Positions 22,863 through 32,117 of a stretch of 64,000 bases of DNA are shown one piece after another; the first letter of the stretch is position 1; the number at the start of each line of letters is the position of its first letter. The DNA lies in assembly GCF_052117125.1 (NCBI RefSeq), contig NZ_JBQKJT010000007.1:1-64000 (forward strand), written 5' to 3'. The DNA comes from Avoscillospira_A sp052117125 (GTDB lineage Bacteria > Bacillota > Clostridia > Oscillospirales > Oscillospiraceae). The notes under the pieces are model-generated. The model was not told the DNA's origin. It was given only the letters and a program-made list of their open reading frames with translations, and did not search any database. The position numbers and the translations under genes are program-made.

Positions 22863-23510
22863 ATGAAAACGTATATTGTCATCGGCCTGGGCCGGTTCGG
22901 CACCTCGGTTGCAACAAGGCTCTATGAGCTGGGCAATGAGGTCCTGGCCATTGACGCCAAAGAGGAAAACATTCAGCAGATTTCCGACCGGGTGACGCAC
23001 GCTGCTGTAGGCGACGCCCGGGACGAAGCGGTGCTGCGGGCTCTGGGCGTGCGGAATTTTGAGTGTGCCATTGTAGCCATCGGCGAGGACTTAGCTGCCA
23101 GCATTCTCATCACGCTGACCTTGAAGGAATTGGGGGTACCGGCGGTCATCTGTAAGGCCAGCAACGAAGCATACAAGCGGGCGCTGGAAAAGGTGGGTGC
23201 CGACCGGGTTGTGATTCCTGAACGGGAAATGGCGGCCAAATTGGCACAGAACCTGTCCTGCTCCAATATTCTGGACTTTATTGAGCTGTCCGACACCTAC
23301 GGCATCGCCGATGTGGCTGTGCCGGAGAGCTGGGTGGGAAAATCCATCCGAGAGCTCAATGTCCGGGCCAAATATGGCATCAACGTTCTGGCCGTCAAAG
23401 TCAACGGCAAGCTCCAGGTCATGCCCAGCGCCGACGCCCATATGGAGCCCGGTACGGTACTGGTGGCCATGGGCACCAATGAGCAGCTGGCCAAGCTGCA
23501 AAAGCGATGA
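22863..23510 (+). CDS. ktrA: Potassium uptake regulatory subunit, TrkA/KtrA family
   Basis: A 215-residue cytoplasmic RCK protein. The N-terminal Rossmann domain begins IVIGLGRFGTSVATRLYELG (nucleotide-binding GxGxxG), and the C-terminal TrkA_C domain (about 135-215) ends VLVAMGTNEQLAKL. It forms the octameric ring that opens KtrB in response to ATP/ADP and possibly c-di-AMP. It starts 10 bases after ktrB and overlaps the next gene by 4 bases. Confidence 0.95.
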   Translation: MKTYIVIGLGRFGTSVATRLYELGNEVLAIDAKEENIQQISDRVTHAAVGDARDEAVLRALGVRNFECAIVAIGEDLAASILITLTLKELGVPAVICKASNEAYKRALEKVGADRVVIPEREMAAKLAQNLSCSNILDFIELSDTYGIADVAVPESWVGKSIRELNVRAKYGINVLAVKVNGKLQVMPSADAHMEPGTVLVAMGTNEQLAKLQKR

Positions 23511-24265
23511 GGGAGGAGCGGATCACCAGCCGTCAGAACCCTCTGCTGCGGCATGTGAAAAAACTGCTGACTTCCCGCAGCTACCGGCAGCAGTGCAGAG
23601 AATATGCCGGAGACGGCACAAAGCTGCTGGAAGAGGCGTTACGCTGGGACGCCGGCGTGAAAACCATCATCGCTGCGGAGACTGTGGTACTGCCGCCGGT
23701 ACCGGATACGGTGCGAGTTGCACGAGTGCCCATGGACGTTATGGAGAGCGTCTCCCAGATGCAGACGCCCCAGGGGGCTATCTTCCTCTGTGCTCTGCCC
23801 CGACCAGAGCCGCTGCACCTCACCGGCGGGTGCCTGATTCTCGACGGTATTCAGGACCCGGGCAATGTGGGAACCATTCTGCGGACCGCCGACGCCATGG
23901 AAGTGCCGGTGGTTTTGGCTGAGGGATGTGCCGACCCGTACAGTCCCAAGACAGTCCGGGCCACCATGGGGGCGATTTTTCGGACCCGGCCCCAAATGGC
24001 CGGGCGAGAGGAGATTGCTGCGGCCTGCCGGGCAGCGGAAATTCCCCTGATTGCCACGGCCCTGTCGGAGCGCTCCGTGGACATTCGGACGTTACCCCTG
24101 GAGCGGGCGGCGGTGGTCATCGGCAGCGAAGGCCGGGGCGTCAGCCCGGAGCTGTTGGCCCTGTCCCAGCAGCAGGCCATTATCCCAATGAATCCCCGCT
24201 GTGAATCCCTCAATGCCGCGGTGGCGGCCACCATTGTTCTGTGGCAGATGCGGGGAACGCGATAA
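23507..24265 (+). CDS. TrmH/SpoU family RNA 2'-O-methyltransferase
   Basis: A 252-residue SPOUT methyltransferase. A substrate-binding N-terminal domain starts ITSRQNPLLRHVKKL, and the knotted catalytic domain carries the three SpoU motifs: NVGTILRTADA, VIGSEGRGVS and PMNPRCESLNAAVAATI. The arrangement matches the YsgA-like rRNA branch related to RlmB; the modified nucleotide is not known. The ATG overlaps the ktrA stop by 4 bases. Confidence 0.9.
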   Translation: MREERITSRQNPLLRHVKKLLTSRSYRQQCREYAGDGTKLLEEALRWDAGVKTIIAAETVVLPPVPDTVRVARVPMDVMESVSQMQTPQGAIFLCALPRPEPLHLTGGCLILDGIQDPGNVGTILRTADAMEVPVVLAEGCADPYSPKTVRATMGAIFRTRPQMAGREEIAAACRAAEIPLIATALSERSVDIRTLPLERAAVVIGSEGRGVSPELLALSQQQAIIPMNPRCESLNAAVAATIVLWQMRGTR

Positions 24266-24286
24266 GAGAGAGAAGGAGGGGCGGCC

Positions 24287-25591
24287 ATGCTTTATTGGAT
24301 CTGGCTGACAACCAGAAAAGGCATTGGAAACCGGACCATTCAAAAAATCCTTTCCTGTTTTGAGACGCCTCAGGATGTCTATCACGCCGGTGAAGCGGAA
24401 TACCGCCGGGCCAGATTGACGCCCAAGGAAATCGAGGCATTGTTGGACAAATCCCTGGAGGAGCCGCGGCAAATTCTGCGCTCCTGCGCCCGGAAGGAGA
24501 TCCACATTCTCACGTTGCAGGATGTGGCCTATCCGCAGCGGCTGCGCAATATCGAGGACCCGCCTGCGGTCCTGTACTATACCGGCGTCTTACCGGCTTT
24601 GGACGATGAACCGGTCATTGCCATCGTCGGTTCCCGCCACTGTTCCCCCTATGCCATGGCCTGTGCCAAACGGCTGGGCTATCAGATTGCCATGAGCGGT
24701 GGCATTGTCGTCTCCGGTATGGCCCATGGCGCCGATGCCATGGCTATGACCGGCGCGATTCCCACAGGGCGTATGGTCATCGGTGTGCTAGGCTGTGGAC
24801 TGGATATCGTCTATCCGGCCAAAAACCGGCAGATTTATAATGATCTCCGGGCCCACGGCTGCCTTATCAGCGAATACCCGCCGGGGACGCCACCACGGGG
24901 CAGCAATTTTCCCGTCCGCAACCGAATTATCAGTGGCCTTTCCTGCGGTGTGGTCATTGTGGAAGCACCCGCCAAAAGTGGTGCGCTGATTACGGCGCAA
25001 CACGCATTGGACCAGGGGAGGGATGTCTTTGTGGTGCCCGGAAACGCCGGTGTCACCACTTGCGCCGGAAGCAATCGCCTGCTGAAGGAGGGGGCGGCCC
25101 TGGTAGAGGATGGGTGGGATGTCATGCAGGAATATGAACATCTCTATCCCAATCGGATTCGCCGTTACAGCGCCAAGTCCACGTTTGCGGCAGCCAAGGA
25201 AGCGCCGCGGCAATATCTGCGGGAGGAGAACGAGGAGGAAGACGCGTTTTTCCCGACGGCGGAACCGGACAAAATCCGGGAGTCGCCTGCTGTTATGGAA
25301 CAGCAGACCGTGGCTAGTCCAACCGTCGGAAAGAGGCGGTCCGACAAAAAATCCGTTGACAAGGAGAAATCAGACGGGTATATTGACGTACAAGCCATCC
25401 TTGATCGGGTGACACCCGACGAGAAGAATATTTTGCTGCATTTGCAGCGGCCCCTGTGCCTTGATGAATTGGCAGCCGCCTGCCGTATGGACACCAGTGC
25501 CGTTCTGGCGTCACTGACCATGCTGGAGATCAAACAATATATCCGCCGGCTGCCGGGCAGCCGTTATGAGCTGGCCAAGGACCAGTCATAA
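24287..25591 (+). CDS. dprA: DNA-processing protein DprA
   Basis: A 434-residue protein that loads RecA on incoming single-stranded DNA during transformation. An N-terminal SAM-like domain (about 1-70) is followed by the Rossmann domain with IVGSRHCSPYA, SGMAHGADAMA, GVLGCGLDIVYP, FPVRNRIISGLS and SGALITAQHALDQGR. A charged linker of about 70 residues (about 290-365) separates it from a C-terminal winged helix (about 375-430). The linker is longer than in most DprA. It precedes topA, a common Firmicutes order. Confidence 0.95.
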   Translation: MLYWIWLTTRKGIGNRTIQKILSCFETPQDVYHAGEAEYRRARLTPKEIEALLDKSLEEPRQILRSCARKEIHILTLQDVAYPQRLRNIEDPPAVLYYTGVLPALDDEPVIAIVGSRHCSPYAMACAKRLGYQIAMSGGIVVSGMAHGADAMAMTGAIPTGRMVIGVLGCGLDIVYPAKNRQIYNDLRAHGCLISEYPPGTPPRGSNFPVRNRIISGLSCGVVIVEAPAKSGALITAQHALDQGRDVFVVPGNAGVTTCAGSNRLLKEGAALVEDGWDVMQEYEHLYPNRIRRYSAKSTFAAAKEAPRQYLREENEEEDAFFPTAEPDKIRESPAVMEQQTVASPTVGKRRSDKKSVDKEKSDGYIDVQAILDRVTPDEKNILLHLQRPLCLDELAAACRMDTSAVLASLTMLEIKQYIRRLPGSRYELAKDQS

Positions 25592-25635
25592 ACAATAATC
25601 CTGCCGGTGGATGCCGGCAAGTTGGAGGAACGTAC

Positions 25636-27993
25636 ATGGCGAGCGAACAGACGAATCTTGTGATCGTGGAGTCCCCGTCCAAGGCCAAAACCATTGGTAA
25701 ATATCTGGGGCCTAAGTATCAGGTCAAGGCCTGTATGGGTCACCTGCGGGACCTGCCCAAAAGCAAGATGGGCGTCGATTTTGAAAATAATTTTGAACCC
25801 CACTATATCCCCATGAAGGGCAAGGAAGCGGTCATTGCCGATTTAAAAAAAGCGGCCAAGGGCAGCGAAAACATCTATCTGGCCACCGACCCGGACCGGG
25901 AAGGCGAGGCCATTTCCTGGCATTTAAAAACTCTTTTAAACATTCCCGACGAGAAGACACTGCGGGTGACGTTCAACGAGATTACGAAAAATGTGGTCAC
26001 CAAAGCCATTGAATCACCCCGGGGCATCGATTACGATTTGGTAGACGCCCAGCAGGCCCGGCGGATTCTGGACCGGATTGTGGGCTATCAGCTGAGTCCT
26101 CTGCTGTGGAAGAAAGTCCGCCGGGGACTGTCCGCCGGACGAGTCCAGTCGGTGGCTACCCGCATGGTGGTGGATCGGGAGAATGAAATCCGTGCCTTTG
26201 AGCCTCAGGAGTATTGGACGCTGGATGTGGTGCTGGAGCGGATGGGCAAGCCCGGTAAGTTCCAGGCCCGGTTTTACGGCGACCCCAAAAAGCGGGAATT
26301 GAAGAATCTTGAAGAAGTCCAGGCGGTGGTGTCCTCTCTGGAACGGGGCAGCTTCAAGGTGTCCAGTGTCAAACGGACCGAGAAGAAGCGCTCTCCCGCG
26401 CCGCCTTTCATTACGTCTACCCTACAGCAGGAGGCGTCCCGGAAGCTGAATATGACCCCCAAACGCACCATGGCCATTGCCCAGCAGCTGTATGAGGGCA
26501 TTGACATTACCGGCGAGGGGACGTTGGGTCTCATCACCTATATGCGTACCGATTCCACCCGTCTGTCCGATGACGCGCTGGAGGCGGCCCAGGAGTTCAT
26601 TATCAGCCGTTACGGCGCGGCCTATCACAATGGTGCGCACCGGCAGTTCAAGACGAAGAACGCTGCCCAGGACGCCCACGAAGCCATCCGCCCCAGTAAT
26701 GTGCGGCTGGACCCGGAAACCATTGCCGGAGACCTGACCAAGGACCAGTACCGGCTCTACAAGCTGATCTGGAGCCGGTTTGTGGCCTGCCAGATGGCCA
26801 ATGCGCTCTATGACGCCATTGCCATCGAAGCCACCTGCGGCGACAACGTGTTCCGGGCCAACCACCAGAGTCTGAAATTCGCCGGCTTTACCGCCGTCTA
26901 TGAAGAGGGAAAAGACGATGAAGCCGAGGAAGTTCAGTCCCCGCTGCCGGACCTGACCGAGGATGAGCCATTGAAGCGGGTGGACACCATGCAGGATCAG
27001 CATTTCACCCAGCCTCCGGCCCGGTACACCGAGGCCACCCTGGTTCGTGCCATGGAGGAAAAGGGCGTGGGCCGTCCGTCCACCTATGCCACCATAATTT
27101 CCACCATTGAGGACCGGGAGTATGTCATCAAGCAGGACAAGCGCCTGTCGCCTACGCCCTTGGGCGAGGTGGTCAACGGCTTGATGGTGGAGCGATTCAA
27201 TGACATTGTGGACGTGGAATTTACCGCCGGTATGGAACGGAAGCTGGACCAGGTGGAGGAGGGCAAGCTGCCCTGGAAAAAGGTCTTGGCTGATTTTTAC
27301 ACGGATTTCAGCAAGGAGTTGGCCGATGCCGAGGAGGCACTGAAGGACGTGCGTCTCAAGGTGCCGGAGGAGGTCACCGACGAGATCTGTGAGGTCTGCG
27401 GCCGGAATATGGTAGTCAAGACAGGCCGCTTCGGCCGGTTCCTGGCTTGCCCCGGTTACCCGGAGTGCAAGAATACGAAACCCATCGTGGAGCGGATGCC
27501 GGGCCGGTGTCCCAAGTGCGGCAGCGGCATGCTCAAGCGCAAGTCCAAAAAAGGCTATGCTTATTATGCCTGTGAGCAGGGGGCCGAGTGTGGATTTATG
27601 TCCTGGGATGTGCCAACAGAGCTGGATTGCCCTGTTTGTGGTCAAACCATGTTCAAGAAGTCGGGCCGCGGCCATATGAAGCCTTTCTGTATCAATGAGA
27701 AATGCGAGAACTTCCTGCCGGAGGACCAGCGTGGTTATCGGAAGAAGCCGGGACAGGCGGCCGCCGAGACGGAAGGGCAGACGGAGGGCGAAACCGCCGC
27801 AGCTGACAACGAGACAGCGCCCACCAAGACAGCGGCCAAGAAATCCACCACTAAAAAAGCGGCGGCGGCCAAGAAGACCGACGAAAAGAAGAGCACCGCC
27901 GCCAAAAAGGCGACGACCGCCAAAAAGACAGCGGCCACGAAAAAGACGGCCAAGAAGCAGGATGAGGACGGCAAGAAGGGAGAGACCGCATGA
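25636..27993 (+). CDS. topA: DNA topoisomerase I with Lys/Ala-rich tail
   Basis: A 785-residue type IA topoisomerase that relaxes negative supercoils. The Toprim domain (VIVESPSKAKTIGKYLG, then YLATDPDREGEAISWHL), the active-site Tyr302 in ITYMRTDSTRLS and the central gate domains are intact. Three C-terminal zinc ribbons follow (about 575-700). The last roughly 75 residues are a low-complexity Lys/Ala/Thr tail resembling histone H1 or mycobacterial TopA tails, likely a nonspecific DNA-binding extension. GGAGG precedes the ATG. Confidence 0.97.
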   Translation: MASEQTNLVIVESPSKAKTIGKYLGPKYQVKACMGHLRDLPKSKMGVDFENNFEPHYIPMKGKEAVIADLKKAAKGSENIYLATDPDREGEAISWHLKTLLNIPDEKTLRVTFNEITKNVVTKAIESPRGIDYDLVDAQQARRILDRIVGYQLSPLLWKKVRRGLSAGRVQSVATRMVVDRENEIRAFEPQEYWTLDVVLERMGKPGKFQARFYGDPKKRELKNLEEVQAVVSSLERGSFKVSSVKRTEKKRSPAPPFITSTLQQEASRKLNMTPKRTMAIAQQLYEGIDITGEGTLGLITYMRTDSTRLSDDALEAAQEFIISRYGAAYHNGAHRQFKTKNAAQDAHEAIRPSNVRLDPETIAGDLTKDQYRLYKLIWSRFVACQMANALYDAIAIEATCGDNVFRANHQSLKFAGFTAVYEEGKDDEAEEVQSPLPDLTEDEPLKRVDTMQDQHFTQPPARYTEATLVRAMEEKGVGRPSTYATIISTIEDREYVIKQDKRLSPTPLGEVVNGLMVERFNDIVDVEFTAGMERKLDQVEEGKLPWKKVLADFYTDFSKELADAEEALKDVRLKVPEEVTDEICEVCGRNMVVKTGRFGRFLACPGYPECKNTKPIVERMPGRCPKCGSGMLKRKSKKGYAYYACEQGAECGFMSWDVPTELDCPVCGQTMFKKSGRGHMKPFCINEKCENFLPEDQRGYRKKPGQAAAETEGQTEGETAAADNETAPTKTAAKKSTTKKAAAAKKTDEKKSTAAKKATTAKKTAATKKTAKKQDEDGKKGETA

Positions 27994-29294
27994 GTATTGT
28001 GACCGTAGTGGGCGCGGGCTTGGCTGGGTGCGAGGCTGCGTGGCAGCTGGCCCAGAGGGGCATTGATGTGGAACTGGTGGAAATGAAACCCCACAAGATG
28101 ACCCCGGCCCATCACAGCGCGGATTTTGCCGAGTTGGTCTGCTCCAACTCTTTGCGGGGAGACCGTCTGGAAAACGCTGTGGGCCTGTTGAAGGAGGAGC
28201 TGCGCCGTTGCGGTAGCTTGATTCTCCGGTGCGCCGAGGAAACCCGTGTGGAGGCGGGCGGCGCGTTGGCGGTGGACCGTCACGGCTTTTCGGCGCTAGT
28301 GACGGAACGCATTCGCAGCCATCCCCACATCCATGTGACCGAGGCCGAGGTGACAGAGGTGCCGGAAGGCCCTGTCATTATCGCCACGGGCCCGCTCACC
28401 AGCGACGCCCTAAGTGAGGCCATCCACAACTATTTCGGTGGTGCGGACTATATGAATTTCTTTGATGCCGCCGCTCCGCTGGTGTCTGCCGAGTCCATCG
28501 ATATGGAACAGGCCTGGTTTGCCTCCCGGTACGACCGGGGCACCGCCGACTATATCAACTGCGCCATGGATCAGGAGCAGTATCTGGCTTTTGTGGAAGC
28601 ACTGAAAACAGCGGAGGAGGCCGAAGTCCACGGCTTCGAGGATAAAATGGTTTTTGAGGGCTGTATGCCTGTGGAGGTAATGGCCCGCCGGGGTGTGGAT
28701 ACGCTGCGCTATGGACCGTTAAAGCCGGTGGGACTGAAAAATCCCGCCACCGGGATGGAACCCTATGCCGTTGTGCAGCTGCGCAAGGATAACGCCGCCG
28801 GTACGGTCTATAACCTGGTAGGCTTCCAGACCCACCTGCGATTCCCGGAACAGAAACGAGTGTTTTCTATGATTCCAGCATTGCGCAATGCGGAGTTTGT
28901 CCGGTACGGTGTTATGCACCGCAATACGTTCCTCAACTCGCCTCAGCTGCTGGACCGGTACTATGCCGACCGGCGGAACCCGCTGGTGGCTTTTGCCGGG
29001 CAGATGACCGGCGTAGAGGGCTATGTGGAATCTACGGCATCCGGTTTTCTGGCGGCTCTGGCCATGGCGGCCAAGGTCCAGGAGAAGCCCTTGCCGGAGT
29101 TTTCCAGAGAGACGGCCATTGGCGCACTGGCCTGGTACATCAGCGAGGGCAGCGTCGGCGACTTCCAGCCCATGAATGTGAATTTCGGCATCATCGAGCC
29201 TTTGGGCTACCGAGTAAAGGGCAAGGCCAATAAAAACCTGGCCATTGCCAACCGGGCCCTGGAGCGGATTGACGCCATGTTACCAATACTGTGA
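27990..29294 (+). CDS. trmFO: Folate-dependent tRNA (uracil-54-C5)-methyltransferase
   Basis: A 434-residue flavoenzyme that makes ribothymidine at position 54 of tRNA using methylene-tetrahydrofolate and FADH2. The N-terminal FAD motif VVGAGLAGCEAAWQLAQ, the GidA-like core and the C-terminal QMTGVEGYVESTASG stretch are characteristic. Length is normal. It overlaps topA by 4 bases; topA-trmFO adjacency is common in Firmicutes. Confidence 0.97.
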   Translation: MSIVTVVGAGLAGCEAAWQLAQRGIDVELVEMKPHKMTPAHHSADFAELVCSNSLRGDRLENAVGLLKEELRRCGSLILRCAEETRVEAGGALAVDRHGFSALVTERIRSHPHIHVTEAEVTEVPEGPVIIATGPLTSDALSEAIHNYFGGADYMNFFDAAAPLVSAESIDMEQAWFASRYDRGTADYINCAMDQEQYLAFVEALKTAEEAEVHGFEDKMVFEGCMPVEVMARRGVDTLRYGPLKPVGLKNPATGMEPYAVVQLRKDNAAGTVYNLVGFQTHLRFPEQKRVFSMIPALRNAEFVRYGVMHRNTFLNSPQLLDRYYADRRNPLVAFAGQMTGVEGYVESTASGFLAALAMAAKVQEKPLPEFSRETAIGALAWYISEGSVGDFQPMNVNFGIIEPLGYRVKGKANKNLAIANRALERIDAMLPIL

Positions 29295-29309
29295 GAAAGG
29301 AGCGCGGTC

Positions 29310-30347
29310 ATGAGAATCATCATTGACGCCATGGGTGGAGACAACGCCCCCAACGCCGTCGTCTCCGGCGCTGTACGCGCGGCCCGGGAGTTGAATACCG
29401 AAGTGGTCCTGGTGGGCCGTGGTGCGGATATCCTCAAGGCGCTGGAGCAGCAAGGCATTACCAACCTTCCCAAGGGTGTAGAAGTGGCCAACGCCGAGGA
29501 CGTGGTAGACATGCACGACGACCCGGCCACAGTGGTCCGCAAGCGCCGCGACTCCTCCATGGTGGTGGGTTTGCGGATGTTGTCGGAAGGCAAGGGCGAT
29601 GCCTTTATCTCCGCCGGCAGCACCGGCGCTGTCCTGACGGCGGCTACGCTGATTGTCAAACGTATTCCCGGCATTCGCCGGGCGGCCATGGCGCCCATTC
29701 TGCCTACGGCCACGGGCCGCTGTGTCCTCATCGACTGCGGCGCCAATGCCGAGTGTACACCGGAATTTCTCCTGCAATTCGCCTGTATGGGTTCTTTCTA
29801 TGCCAAGGCTACATTGGGTATCGAGCATCCCCGGGTGGGCTTGCTGAATATCGGCGCTGAGGACTCCAAGGGTACGGAGCTGCAACGCCAGACCTATGGC
29901 CTGCTGCAGCGGCTGTCGGAGGCGGGAGCCATTCAATTTATCGGCAACGTGGAAGCGCGGGATGTCCCGCTGGGCGGCGCCGATGTGGTGGTAGCCGACG
30001 GATTCTCCGGCAACATCCTCCTGAAAACCATGGAGGGTACGGCCAAGCTGGTCACCGGCGAAATGAAAAAGGTATTTCTCCAGAACAGCCTGACCAAATT
30101 GGCCGCCTTGTTCTGCAAGAAGGGCCTGGGGGAACTGAAGCAGAAAATGGACTACCGGGAGGTGGGCGGCACGCCGTTCCTGGGGGTCACTAAGCCCGTC
30201 ATCAAGGCCCACGGCTCCTCCGATGAGTTGGCTGTGTTTCATGCGGTGCGGCAGGCCGTGGAGACGGTGCAGAGCGATCTGGTGGGAGCCATCGAGGCCA
30301 ATATGGAGTATCTGACCGTTCCAAAGGAGTTGGACCATGCTGAGTGA
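29310..30347 (+). CDS. plsX: Phosphate acyltransferase PlsX
   Basis: A 345-residue peripheral membrane enzyme that makes acyl-phosphate from acyl-ACP for phospholipid synthesis. IIDAMGGDNAPNAVVSGAV at the N terminus and the SAGSTGAVLTAA and VADGFSGNILLKTMEG blocks are diagnostic. In many Firmicutes plsX is followed by fabD/fabG/acpP; here it runs directly into rnc with an 11-base overlap. Confidence 0.97.
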   Translation: MRIIIDAMGGDNAPNAVVSGAVRAARELNTEVVLVGRGADILKALEQQGITNLPKGVEVANAEDVVDMHDDPATVVRKRRDSSMVVGLRMLSEGKGDAFISAGSTGAVLTAATLIVKRIPGIRRAAMAPILPTATGRCVLIDCGANAECTPEFLLQFACMGSFYAKATLGIEHPRVGLLNIGAEDSKGTELQRQTYGLLQRLSEAGAIQFIGNVEARDVPLGGADVVVADGFSGNILLKTMEGTAKLVTGEMKKVFLQNSLTKLAALFCKKGLGELKQKMDYREVGGTPFLGVTKPVIKAHGSSDELAVFHAVRQAVETVQSDLVGAIEANMEYLTVPKELDHAE

Positions 30348-31020
30348 ATTGGAAAAGGCGCTGGGCTATACGTTCCGGGACAGGCGGCTGCTGGAAAACG
30401 CTCTGACCCACAGTTCCTACGCCAATGAGAAGTGGAAAAACAGTCTGGCCAGCAATGAGCGTCTGGAATTTTTGGGAGATTCCATCCTGGGCTTTGTGGT
30501 GGCGGAGTACTTGTACCGCAAGTGCCCCGACCATCCCGAAGGTGATCTGACCAGGATGCGGGCCGACTTGGTCTGTGAGGTGAGCTTGGCCCAAGTGGCG
30601 GCCAAGCTGGGCCTTGGCAAGCATTTACTGCTGGGCCATGGTGAGGAGCAGGGCGGCGGCCGCACCCGCAACAGCATCAATGCCGACGCCGTGGAGTCCG
30701 TCATCGCGGCGGCTTATCTGGACGGCGGATTTCAGGCGGCCAAGGGGATCATTGACCGGCTCATCCTGACGGATGTTCCCAAGGGCAGGCCCCGCAACTG
30801 CGACTATAAGACGGCTTTGCAGGAACTGGTGCAACGGAAAAAGAACCAGGTTTTGGCCTATACGCTGCTGACGGAGTCCGGCCCCGACCATGACAAGACC
30901 TTCCGGGTGGAGGTCACCCTCAACGGGGAAGTGGTGGGCATCGGCAGCGGCTCCAGCAAGAAGCGGGCTGAACAGGCGGCGGCGGAGCAGGCCATTGAAA
31001 AGCTGTATCCCAATGAATGA
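30337..31020 (+). CDS. rnc: Ribonuclease III
   Basis: A 227-residue double-strand-specific endoribonuclease. The signature NERLEFLGDSILGFVVAEYL carries the catalytic acidic residues; the second metal-binding cluster is around NADAVESVIAAAYLDGG. A C-terminal dsRNA-binding domain spans about 155-225. It matures rRNA and some small RNAs. It overlaps plsX by 11 bases and is followed by a terminator. Confidence 0.97.
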   Translation: MLSELEKALGYTFRDRRLLENALTHSSYANEKWKNSLASNERLEFLGDSILGFVVAEYLYRKCPDHPEGDLTRMRADLVCEVSLAQVAAKLGLGKHLLLGHGEEQGGGRTRNSINADAVESVIAAAYLDGGFQAAKGIIDRLILTDVPKGRPRNCDYKTALQELVQRKKNQVLAYTLLTESGPDHDKTFRVEVTLNGEVVGIGSGSSKKRAEQAAAEQAIEKLYPNE

Positions 31021-31030
31021 AATCGATCAC

Positions 31031-31059
31031 GGGCGCAGAGACAACTCTGCGCCCTTTTT
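31031..31059 (+). terminator. Terminator after rnc
   Basis: A perfect 10-bp stem (GGGCGCAGAG/CTCTGCGCCC) with ACAA loop runs into TTTTT. The GGAGG ribosome-binding site of the next gene begins immediately after the T run, so readthrough or an internal promoter must feed the downstream genes. Confidence 0.88.
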
Positions 31060-31068
31060 GGAGGAACC

Positions 31069-32091
31069 ATGGCGCGCAATCGTATTCTTCCCATTTTTGT
31101 ACCCCATTGGGGCTGTCCCCATCAGTGTGTTTTTTGCGACCAGCGGACCATTTCCGGCTGTCACCGTCCGGTCACGGCGACGGATGTGACACGGCTGCTG
31201 ACAGAAGCGCTGCCTCTGGCGGGCCAGGGGGCGGAGGTTGCCTTTTACGGCGGAAGCTTTACAGCCATTCCCGCGGAACAGCAGCAGGAACTGCTGGACG
31301 CCGTTGGGCCGTTTCTCCGGACGAAGGCCGTTGGCTCTGTCCGGGTTTCTACTCGGCCCGACACCATCACACCGGAGACGCTGGAGCGTCTGTGGCGAGG
31401 CGGTGTCCGCACAGTGGAATTGGGATGCCAGTCCATGGACGATGCGGTTCTCAAAGCGTCCGGACGCGGACACGGCAGAGAGGTGGTGGCCCCGGCGGTG
31501 GCGCTGCTGCGGCAGTATGGATTTTCCGTTGTGTTGCAGATGATGACCGGCTTACCGGCGCAAACCGATGAAAGCGCTTTAAAAACAGCCTGGGCGCTGG
31601 CGGCGTTGCAGCCGGACGGCGTTCGGCTCTATCCCACGGTGGTGGTCCGGGGGACGGTGCTTGCGGAACGGTATGCGGACGGGTCGTATCGTCCCCAGAC
31701 ACTGGAGGAAGCAACGGCCTTAGGAGCGGAGATTCTGGAATGCTTCTTGCGCCGTGCTATTCCTGTGCTGCGCATTGGATTGCAGCCGTCTGAGGAACTG
31801 GCAAAGTCGGTGGTGGCCGGACCATATCACCCGGCATTGGGGGAGCTGGTCAAGAGCCGCGTCTACCGCAACCGGGCCCAGGCGCTGCTGGAGACGGTGA
31901 CGCCGGGCAGCGACACGGTGCTGGCCGTTGCGCCCAACCGCGTCAGCCTGATGACGGGGCAAAAACGGTGCAACATCAACTGGCTGCGGCAGCGGTATGG
32001 CCTGCACAGTCTGCGGATCGTCCAGGAACCCATGGAAGATTGGGAAATCCGCTTGCAATCGTCGGAAAGTCTTGATAAAATAAACAGATAA
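31069..32091 (+). CDS. Radical SAM protein (Elp3-like fold)
   Basis: A 340-residue protein with the radical-SAM cluster motif CPHQCVFC (residues 17-24) and the Elp3-family pattern IFVPHWGCPHQCVFCDQRTI, then FYGGSFTAIP and GCQSMDDAVL. It lacks the acetyltransferase half of true Elp3, like other short bacterial members found near rnc and smc in Clostridia. A tRNA or other RNA modification role is plausible, but the substrate is unknown. It starts ten bases after the rnc terminator and ends 26 bases before smc. Confidence 0.87.
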   Translation: MARNRILPIFVPHWGCPHQCVFCDQRTISGCHRPVTATDVTRLLTEALPLAGQGAEVAFYGGSFTAIPAEQQQELLDAVGPFLRTKAVGSVRVSTRPDTITPETLERLWRGGVRTVELGCQSMDDAVLKASGRGHGREVVAPAVALLRQYGFSVVLQMMTGLPAQTDESALKTAWALAALQPDGVRLYPTVVVRGTVLAERYADGSYRPQTLEEATALGAEILECFLRRAIPVLRIGLQPSEELAKSVVAGPYHPALGELVKSRVYRNRAQALLETVTPGSDTVLAVAPNRVSLMTGQKRCNINWLRQRYGLHSLRIVQEPMEDWEIRLQSSESLDKINR

Positions 32092-32117
32092 GACCGTGGA
32101 AAGGGGATGGACGCACC

